Of a DNA stretch of 12,313 nucleotides, positions 7,302-12,313 are shown piece by piece (positions within the stretch are counted from its first letter, which is position 1; each line of letters begins with the position of its first letter). The translations under genes were made by a program, and so were the position numbers. Source of the stretch: Chthoniobacter sp. (lineage in GTDB: Bacteria > Verrucomicrobiota > Verrucomicrobiia > Chthoniobacterales > Chthoniobacteraceae); NCBI GenBank assembly GCA_025351065.1, contig JANXWQ010000405.1:1-12313 (forward strand), in the 5' to 3' direction. The notes beneath the pieces were generated by a model. That model did not search any database, was not told the DNA's origin, and was given only the letters and a program-made list of their open reading frames with translations.

Positions 7302-7319
7302 TTGTGAAACAAATCACAA
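7302..7319. promoter_or_regulatory. CRP-type palindromic operator
   Basis: TTGTGA-aacaaa-TCACAA is a perfect palindrome in its 6-base arms and contains TGTGA-N6-TCACA, the consensus for CRP-family regulators. It lies in the 160-base divergent spacer, 102 bases from the GH57 ATG and 7 bases upstream of the predicted nuoB -35. It is also AT-rich in a strongly GC-rich context. It could control either gene. The regulator is not in this window. Confidence 0.6.
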
Positions 7320-7326
7320 AATCCCC

Positions 7327-7354
7327 TTGCCGGGCCGGGGGCGGTTCCTAGAGT
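7327..7354 (+). promoter_or_regulatory. Predicted nuoB promoter, giving a leaderless mRNA
   Basis: TTGCCG (7327-7332), a 16-base spacer and TAGAGT (7349-7354) form a reasonable sigma70-type pair. The -10 ends only 6 bases before the nuoB ATG, so transcription would start at or next to the A of the start codon. There is no room for a ribosome binding site and no Shine-Dalgarno sequence is present. Confidence 0.5.
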
Positions 7355-7360
7355 CCGCGC

Positions 7361-7888
7361 ATGCCTGAAATCACGCCGGCCGCCTACGACTCGAAGATCG
7401 AGGGAAACATCATTTTCACCCAGATCGACTCCGCGATGAATTGGATGCGTAAAAACTCGCTCTGGCCGATGCCGATGGGGCTCGCCTGCTGCGCCATCGA
7501 GCTGATGGCCGCGGGCGCGTCGCGGTTCGACATCGCGCGGTTCGGCGCGGAGGTCATGCGCTTTTCGCCGCGGCAGAGCGACGTGATGATCGTGGCCGGC
7601 ACGGTGACTTACAAAATGGCGCTCGCCGTGAAGCGCATCTGGGACCAGATGCCGGAGCCGAAATGGTGCATTGCCATGGGCGCGTGCGCGTCGAGCGGCG
7701 GCATGTATCGCAGCTACGCGGTGCTGCAGGGGATCGACCAGCTCATCCCGGTGGACGTGTACATCAGCGGCTGCCCGCCGCGGCCCGAGGCGCTGCTCGA
7801 AGGACTGATGCGACTCCAGCGGAAGGTCGCCACCGAGCCCGCGCTGCGCGAGCAAAAGCGCGAACTCATCGCCCGCTACAACGCCTGA
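7361..7888 (+). CDS. nuoB: NADH-quinone oxidoreductase subunit B
   Basis: A 175-residue complex I subunit that carries iron-sulfur cluster N2, the last electron carrier before quinone. The four cluster ligands are visible: the paired C43-C44 in GLACCAIE, C109 in MGACASSGG and C138 in ISGCPPRPE. The quinone-site helix following the paired cysteines and the VDVYISGCPPRPEALLEG segment are standard. The length is typical. It acts in the peripheral arm on the cytoplasmic face of the inner membrane. nuoC follows after 11 bases, but nuoA, which normally precedes nuoB, is absent; a divergent GH57 gene occupies that side. The ATG at 7361 gives the usual short N terminus and is placed directly after the predicted promoter. 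Confidence 0.97.
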   Translation: MPEITPAAYDSKIEGNIIFTQIDSAMNWMRKNSLWPMPMGLACCAIELMAAGASRFDIARFGAEVMRFSPRQSDVMIVAGTVTYKMALAVKRIWDQMPEPKWCIAMGACASSGGMYRSYAVLQGIDQLIPVDVYISGCPPRPEALLEGLMRLQRKVATEPALREQKRELIARYNA

Positions 7889-7899
7889 TTTTTTCCCAC

Positions 7900-8472
7900 A
7901 TGGCCGCTTCGCTCAACGCCGTCGTCACCGCCATTCAGGCGAAATTTTCCGTCGCGCAGAAAATCGAATTCCGCGGCGAAACCACGCTGCTCGTCGAACG
8001 CGCGGCGATCAAAGAGCTGTGCGCGTTTTGCAAAGGCACGCTCGGCTTTGACCTGCTGCTCGACCTCAGCGGCGTGGATAACTTCGGCGCGGAGCCGCGC
8101 TTCGAGGTCGTCTATGAGCTTTACCAGCTCGCGACCGACGCGCATGTGCGACTGAAAATCACGGTGTCCGAAGATGACCTCACCGTGCCGTCGGTCGTCG
8201 ACGTGTGGCCGACCGCCGACTGGCACGAGCGCGAGGCTTTCGACATGTACGGCATCACTTTCAGCGGGCATCCCGACCTGCGCCGCATCCTCATGTGGGA
8301 GGGCTATCCGTTCTTTCCGCTGCGCAAAGATTTCCCGCTCGCCGGCCGCGCGAGCGACATGCCCGATGTGGCGTTCAGCAAAGCCGCGCCGCTGGCCGGC
8401 GGGCCCTTCGTCACCGTCCCCTCGACCGCCACGACCAAAGACCGCGAGCCCCGCTCGCGCGAGCAAAGCTAA
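7900..8472 (+). CDS. nuoC: NADH-quinone oxidoreductase subunit C
   Basis: A 190-residue complex I 30-kDa-type subunit, part of the hydrophilic arm next to NuoB and NuoD. The family signature is intact at about 108-148: WHEREAFDMYGI, then FSGHPDLRRILM and FPLRKDFPL. It is a stand-alone NuoC, not a NuoCD fusion, and no nuoD follows: the next gene is convergent. The ATG at 7900 is chosen because it starts 11 bases after nuoB and gives the expected length; the frame is open further upstream inside nuoB without similarity. The C-terminal 25 residues (PSTATTKDREPRSREQS at the end) are a polar extension of low complexity. Its TAA overlaps the purine nucleoside phosphorylase stop by 4 bases, tail to tail. 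Confidence 0.96.
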   Translation: MAASLNAVVTAIQAKFSVAQKIEFRGETTLLVERAAIKELCAFCKGTLGFDLLLDLSGVDNFGAEPRFEVVYELYQLATDAHVRLKITVSEDDLTVPSVVDVWPTADWHEREAFDMYGITFSGHPDLRRILMWEGYPFFPLRKDFPLAGRASDMPDVAFSKAAPLAGGPFVTVPSTATTKDREPRSREQS

Positions 8473-9254
8473 GCCAGCGCCCGCGCCAGCAGCCGCACGA
8501 GTTGCTCCGCCGCCGCGCGGCCCGTGGCGAGGACTTCGCCGTGATCGAGCGCACCCGTGCTGAGACCCGCCGCCATATTCGTGAGGCAGGAAAACGCCGC
8601 GACCTGCATACCGAGCGCGCGCGCCTGAATGGCCTCCAGCACGGTGCTCATGCCCACGGCATCCGCGCCGAGCGTGCGGAGCATCCGCACCTCGGCGGGC
8701 GTCTCGTACTGCGGGCCGGGGAGCCCGGCGTACACGCCTTCGTGGAGCACGGTTTTTTCCTCCGCGGCGAGCTGCGCAAAGTGCGCGCGCAAGCCCGGCG
8801 AGTACGCCGCGCTCATGTCCACGAAGTTCGCCACGCCGAACAGCGGCGAGGTGCCGGTCAGGTTCAGGTGATCGCTCAGCATCATCCACGTCCCCGGAGC
8901 GAAGTCCGCGCGCAGCGAGCCCGCCGCGTTCGTGAGGATGAGCTTTTTCACCCCGAGCGCGTCCATGAAGCGCACGCCCGCCGTCACCTCCTCAGCCGTG
9001 CGCCCTTCGTACAAATGCACGCGCCCCTGCGCCACGATCACGCGCCTGCCCGCCAGCCGCCCGAAGACAAAACGCCCCGCATGCCCCGGCACGGTCGAGA
9101 CCGGCAGGCCCGCGATTTCCTCATACGGCACGCTCAGGATCGCATCCACTTCCTCCACCAGCGAGCCGAGCCCCGAGCCGAGCACGATCCCCCACTCCGG
9201 TTGAAAATCGCGCACTGCTTTCGGCAAAATTTCGGGTTCGAGGGAAAGGTTCAT
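8469..9254 (-). CDS. Purine nucleoside phosphorylase (trimeric type)
   Basis: A 261-residue enzyme of the trimeric PNP/MTAP family that splits purine nucleosides with phosphate into base and ribose-1-phosphate for salvage. Phosphate- and nucleoside-site motifs are visible: GSGLG 26-30, VPGHAGRF 55-62, QGRVHLYEG 76-84 and TNAAGSL 108-114. AGLPGPQYETPAEVRML at 176-192 contains the base-binding Glu (E184). GMSTVLE at 201-207 and SCLTNMAAG at 222-230 follow, with N226. The Glu-plus-Asn pair is the pattern of PNPs specific for 6-oxopurines (inosine, guanosine). Its ATG overlaps the stop of the upstream ketopantoate reductase gene (ATGA, 9251-9254), so the two are probably translationally coupled. 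Confidence 0.95.
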   Translation of the reverse strand: MNLSLEPEILPKAVRDFQPEWGIVLGSGLGSLVEEVDAILSVPYEEIAGLPVSTVPGHAGRFVFGRLAGRRVIVAQGRVHLYEGRTAEEVTAGVRFMDALGVKKLILTNAAGSLRADFAPGTWMMLSDHLNLTGTSPLFGVANFVDMSAAYSPGLRAHFAQLAAEEKTVLHEGVYAGLPGPQYETPAEVRMLRTLGADAVGMSTVLEAIQARALGMQVAAFSCLTNMAAGLSTGALDHGEVLATGRAAAEQLVRLLARALA

Positions 9255-10168
9255 GCGGTGATTTTTTTGAGCAGTTGATAGAGCATTTCCACCCGCGGCA
9301 GCACCGCGCCCGCGCCCGCGCCCTGCCGCCACGGCTCGCCAAAGATCGCTTCGATTTCCACAGGCCGGCCAGCCTGCCAGTCGAGCATGGATGAAGGCTG
9401 ATACGCCCCCATCGAATAGCTGCGCTCGATTTGCCAGTCGGCGAACTCGTCGGGAATTTCGTGGCCGAGGCGGCGCGCGGCATCGAGCGATTCGGCGATG
9501 AGGTCGCGGGCGAGTTTGCGCAGGCCGTCGTCCGCAAGGACGACATCCACCGTCGCCCCGGCGGCGATGGAGAGGCCGTTGAAAGGGATGTTCCAAAGCA
9601 GCTTGCGCCAGCGTTCGGTGACGAGATTTTCCACCGCCCGCGACTCCACGCCCGCGCCCGCGAAAGCCTCCGCCACCGCCCGCGCCCGCGCGCTGGCGGG
9701 GCGGCGGAATTCGCCAATCGAAATCGAGCCCGCGTCGAAATGCTCGATCACACCGGGTGCCGTGCGGTTCAGGCAGACAAAGCACAGCGCGCCCATCACC
9801 CGCTCCGCGCCCCAGCGCGCGGCGAGGAATTCCTCGTTGCCCAGTCCGTTTTGCAAAGTCAGCAGCGCCGTGTTTGCGCCGAGCAGCGGCGGGAGCAATT
9901 CTTCGAGCGCCGCGTTCGCCGTCGCCTTCAGCGCGATGATGACGAGATCCACCGGCCCGATTTCCGCCGGCGTGCCGTATGCCGTCACGCGCGGCACGGC
10001 GACGGTCCGGCCCTGTGTGTGGATCGTCAGCCCGCGCTCCCGGACCGCCGCGAGATCGGCGCGCATGAGGAAGCGCACATCGCACCCCGCATGCGCCAGC
10101 ATCCCGCCGTAATAGCAGCCCACCGCGCCCGAGCCGACGACGGCGATTTTCATCTCACGCAAATTCAT
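9251..10168 (-). CDS. panE: 2-dehydropantoate 2-reductase (ketopantoate reductase)
   Basis: A 305-residue NADPH-dependent enzyme that reduces ketopantoate to pantoate in pantothenate and coenzyme A synthesis. The N-terminal Rossmann fold starts KIAVVGSGAVGCYYGG (dinucleotide-binding GSGAVG at 12-17), with the K81 segment IALKAT and QNGLGN at 106-111. The C-terminal helical domain has RWRKLLWNIPFN at 186-197, with the likely catalytic Lys K189 and conserved N193 and N197. SSMLDWQAGRPVEIEAI at 259-275 includes the substrate-site acidic residue E271. Start choice: ATG at 10168 fits a possible leaderless promoter (TTGCAA, 17 bases, GATTTT, then 7 bases to ATG). ATG at 10153 would give the more usual MKIAVVG start. 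Some PanE-family members act on other 2-oxo acids, so specificity is probable rather than certain. Confidence 0.9.
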   Translation of the reverse strand: MNLREMKIAVVGSGAVGCYYGGMLAHAGCDVRFLMRADLAAVRERGLTIHTQGRTVAVPRVTAYGTPAEIGPVDLVIIALKATANAALEELLPPLLGANTALLTLQNGLGNEEFLAARWGAERVMGALCFVCLNRTAPGVIEHFDAGSISIGEFRRPASARARAVAEAFAGAGVESRAVENLVTERWRKLLWNIPFNGLSIAAGATVDVVLADDGLRKLARDLIAESLDAARRLGHEIPDEFADWQIERSYSMGAYQPSSMLDWQAGRPVEIEAIFGEPWRQGAGAGAVLPRVEMLYQLLKKITA

Positions 10169-10203
10169 CCCGCGGAAAATCCCCGGCCCCGCCGCCACTT
10201 GCA

Positions 10204-10226
10204 ATCCCGCATTCGGAGCGCGGGAT
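10204..10226 (-). terminator. Hairpin downstream of the PIN-domain gene
   Basis: A perfect 7-bp inverted repeat, atcccgc (10204-10210) and gcgggat (10220-10226), with a 9-base loop. It lies about 18 bases beyond the stop of the PIN-domain gene on its own strand and before panE. There is no T-run, so it is only a possible transcript end. Confidence 0.3.
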
Positions 10227-10244
10227 CGTCCGGGGGCCATTGGG

Positions 10245-10799
10245 TTAGGATAGGTGTTCCAGCCAATTCTCTACCCGCAGTCTCACCGGAAATTCACCGC
10301 GCTGAAATATGGCTTCCGCTGCTTCCTTTATACGCACCATGCCCGCGTTGCTGTCGTCGGTGACGAGCACGAGGTTTTGCGAGAGAGCGATGCTGGCGAT
10401 GTAGAGGTCGGGTTCATCTATGCCGAGCTGGGCACCGGTCGCTTTGTCGAGCAAGTCTTCTGGACGCTTTTCAGCATGCCTGTGAGGCTTGGCTGGCTTT
10501 GGCGTGCCGAACATCCGCCAAACCTCCGCGCGCACGATGGCATAGGGCTGGATGCAATGCTCGTCGAATGGGAGTTGGTCAAAACGGGAGATGAAGGCGC
10601 GGAGTTCCTGCCGTTTGTCCGGGCGGACATCCGGGGCTTTCTGCATCCCGAATTCTATCTCGCCCACCGCAGGCGCGGGCAGCATCACGCTTTGTCCGCC
10701 GGTCCGCTGGAACCTGCTCACGGCGACGGCGTGAGTCGCGCGATCAGCATCGGCGAGCGCGCAAATCACATTCGTGTCGAGCAGGTAGGTGTCGGCCAT
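10245..10799 (-). CDS. PIN-domain protein, VapC-like RNase toxin
   Basis: A 184-residue PIN-domain protein. It starts MADTYLLDTNVI, the classic first strand with acidic D8. The other metal-binding residues are in place: E47 in VGEIEFGM, D131 in DEPDLYIASIAL and D148/D149 in LVTDDSN. The active site therefore looks intact for magnesium-dependent RNA cleavage, as in VapC toxins. It is longer than a typical VapC (about 130-140 residues). The excess is mainly a charged Pro/Lys/Arg/His-rich insert at about 98-126 before the third acidic residue. No small antitoxin gene precedes it. Instead the DNA methyltransferase gene ends 4 bases upstream on the same strand. Either that protein or an unlinked partner would have to neutralise it, unless it is a non-toxic PIN nuclease. 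The ATG at 10799 is the natural domain start. Confidence 0.88.
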   Translation of the reverse strand: MADTYLLDTNVICALADADRATHAVAVSRFQRTGGQSVMLPAPAVGEIEFGMQKAPDVRPDKRQELRAFISRFDQLPFDEHCIQPYAIVRAEVWRMFGTPKPAKPHRHAEKRPEDLLDKATGAQLGIDEPDLYIASIALSQNLVLVTDDSNAGMVRIKEAAEAIFQRGEFPVRLRVENWLEHLS

Positions 10800-10803
10800 G
10801 ACG

Positions 10804-12313
10804 CTATAAAACTTCCTCCAGTGCCGCAGTCAGAGCGGGGTCGCGGAGATGGGGCAGATGAGGTGCGATGCGCTCTGCCGTGCTGGCGCGAAACCGTGGC
10901 GAGATGAAGGTGTGCAGCGGCACGTTCGCGGTAAAGTCAGCGGGGAAGTAGTCGCCGAAGTCGAATGGCACCGGGCGCTTTTCGCCGCGAAAGAAATCGA
11001 GCAGACGGCGCTCCAACCACGGTGGCAGGTTGTAGCCGCGCAGGATGAGCGCATCCATTTCCAGAAGGATACGACGAGCGCGTTCTTCCCATGGGCCGCC
11101 ACCCCACAGCGGCATCCGATTCGCCAAGCTGTCATTCGTCGCGGCGATGTAGTCGTCCACCAAGCCTTCGAGCGTGACGAGGTCGCCGGGTGACATCCGG
11201 GGAATGGGGCACGTTTCCAGAGTTTTCTTCCGCACATGCTTTCGTTCCCGGCTCGCGACGTAGGCGGATGCGACAGGCGAATTCAGCAAAGCTGCCAGAC
11301 ACTTCACGCTCCACGAGGCTTTCGGCCACAGGCACTGAAAGTTCGCCGTGCAGACCAGCCCGGCCTCATCCGGCACCGCCGCCAATCTCCATGAGCCGCG
11401 AGCTTTTCTGACTGCGTTGGTGATGACCTTTGGCTTCGCCCACGGAAGGCTCCATGCATCGTAAAGCCGATATCTGGAGTCAGGGTTCAGCCAGATTTGC
11501 TTGGGCAAAGTATAGGACTCGAATCCTTCCTCCACATTCCTCAATCCCTTCCGCCAGCCGCTTCGCTCAGTGTTCGAGAGATACTTCTTCTCGTCGAACG
11601 GAGCTTGCCACTCCACGCCGCGATGAATCTCCGCCACAGAATCCAGCTTCGGCAGGTGCTCCAGATGCTCCCAAATCTCACGAAGCACTGGAACATGAAA
11701 CCCATTCGTTTCCGCTTCGTCTGCCGTGAAGTGCCCCGTGTCCTCTCGCGTCACGCTTCCGTCTTCGTAGAAGGCTTGCAGTTGCGGCTTCTTCACCTCT
11801 CGGAAGTGGACAGTCACGCGCTCGCTGCCGCTGCCGGTGGCGAGCACCAGCACCGTTTCCACATCGGCGTGGCGGAAGACCTTGTCGGGCAGCGCCACGA
11901 TTTCGAGATGACGGAAGCGGCGGGCGAGTTCGCCGCGCACATCGCGGTAGCTGCTGCCGTCCACCATCGTGCGCGGCAGCACAAAGCCGAGCGAGGCTGC
12001 CGGGTGCGCGTGGCGGAGCGTGCGGCGCAGGACTCCCAGCGGCTTGAGCGTGCCGATGGCGGGGCCGTATTGCTGCCGGTCCGCTTTGCTGAATTCCTCG
12101 AAAGGCGGATTGCACAGGACGATGCGCGCGGTGCCGAGCGCATCGGTGAGCTTGCGCGAGGTGAAGACATCCGCCTTTTCCAGATGCCAGCCATTCGGGT
12201 TCGGAAAATCAGCGAGCGTGAGGCAGAGCTTGTTCACCTCACGGGCGAAGGCGTCGTGCTCAAAGCCCAGCAGCCGCTCTGCGAAATAGCGGTGGCGGCG
12301 GCGCGCGTCCCAC
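10804..12313 (-). CDS. N6-adenine DNA methyltransferase, C-terminal 502 residues (partial)
   Basis: The reading frame is open from the TAG at 10804-10806 to the window edge, so the start lies outside. A GTG at 12237 is internal, because the 25 residues before it (including LLGFEHDAF) continue the methyltransferase fold. The amino-methyltransferase motif IV NPPF (12100-12111, in IVLCNPPFEEF) identifies an N6-adenine enzyme. ADVFTS just before it and FVLPRTMVDGSSY after it fit the Rossmann core of type I/IIG-like enzymes. Motif I is beyond the edge. A probable target-recognition region follows (VAEIHRGVEWQAPF to CPIPRM), then a distinct tail (about 10804-11031) with LPPWLERRLLDFF and RPVPFDFGDYFP. 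The PIN gene starts 4 bases downstream. By eye, base composition is less GC-rich than in the neighbours, which suggests acquisition. Whether it is solitary, or part of a restriction or phage-defence system, depends on genes outside the window. Confidence 0.87.
   Translation of the reverse strand, partial: WDARRRHRYFAERLLGFEHDAFAREVNKLCLTLADFPNPNGWHLEKADVFTSRKLTDALGTARIVLCNPPFEEFSKADRQQYGPAIGTLKPLGVLRRTLRHAHPAASLGFVLPRTMVDGSSYRDVRGELARRFRHLEIVALPDKVFRHADVETVLVLATGSGSERVTVHFREVKKPQLQAFYEDGSVTREDTGHFTADEAETNGFHVPVLREIWEHLEHLPKLDSVAEIHRGVEWQAPFDEKKYLSNTERSGWRKGLRNVEEGFESYTLPKQIWLNPDSRYRLYDAWSLPWAKPKVITNAVRKARGSWRLAAVPDEAGLVCTANFQCLWPKASWSVKCLAALLNSPVASAYVASRERKHVRKKTLETCPIPRMSPGDLVTLEGLVDDYIAATNDSLANRMPLWGGGPWEERARRILLEMDALILRGYNLPPWLERRLLDFFRGEKRPVPFDFGDYFPADFTANVPLHTFISPRFRASTAERIAPHLPHLRDPALTAALEEVL

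Noticed and set aside
6241..7368. Plus-strand open frame of 375 codons opposite the GH57 gene
   Set aside because: Arg/Gln/Leu-rich antisense product; the GH57 frame has all family motifs.
6533..7855. Minus-strand open frame of 440 codons spanning the GH57 start and nuoB
   Set aside because: It crosses the divergent promoter region and two real genes, and its composition is that of a shadow frame.
8205..9278. Plus-strand open frame of 357 codons opposite the phosphorylase gene
   Set aside because: Arg/His/Ala-rich shadow of nuoC and the phosphorylase gene, with no domain features.
12235..12237. GTG as the start of the methyltransferase gene
   Set aside because: The frame continues upstream to the window edge with family-like sequence (LLGFEHDAF), so the gene is partial and this GTG is an internal Val codon.

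Overview
The window reads as chromosome of a high-GC, Gram-negative-type bacterium, most likely a member of the Verrucomicrobiota. The support is indirect. The EF-P has a PGNLRAF loop, there is a stand-alone FTLIELLVV-type pseudopilin of the kind this phylum carries in large numbers, Shine-Dalgarno sequences are mostly absent, and GH57 and PL4 carbohydrate enzymes sit next to housekeeping genes. No rRNA, tRNA, CRISPR array or insertion sequence is visible.

Layout: (1) 1-483 (+) is the C-terminal end of a rhamnogalacturonan-lyase-like (PL4) protein. It meets a leftward gene for a membrane protein with a HELTH zinc motif (487-1368) across a perfect hairpin that contains both stop codons. (2) Upstream of that, on the same strand, lies elongation factor P (1423-1980) with a good sigma70-like promoter. 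(3) 2223-4989 (+) holds a pseudopilin, a sensor histidine kinase and an OmpR-type response regulator. Near-identical 31-base inverted repeats lie just before the kinase and just after the regulator, and a different nested hairpin separates the two genes. (4) 5044-7200 (-) is a GH57 alpha-glucan-active enzyme. It is divergent from nuoB-nuoC (7361-8472, +), which lacks nuoA upstream and nuoD downstream. The divergent spacer holds a perfect CRP-type palindrome and a promoter placed to give a leaderless nuoB mRNA. (5) 8469-10168 (-) is a translationally coupled pair, ketopantoate reductase then purine nucleoside phosphorylase. (6) 10245-12313 (-) is an N6-adenine DNA methyltransferase, cut by the window edge, followed 4 bases later by a PIN-domain (VapC-like) nuclease.

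Most genes are ordinary metabolism: complex I, purine salvage, pantothenate synthesis, translation and glucan turnover. The accessory part is the right end. A DNA methyltransferase tightly coupled to a PIN RNase, with no separate antitoxin gene between them, is the best candidate for a poorly described defence or toxin-antitoxin module. The methyltransferase's conserved-looking C-terminal tail is a possible antitoxin element; that is a hypothesis, not something the sequence proves. The CRP-like site and the dispersed hairpins are the main non-coding signals.
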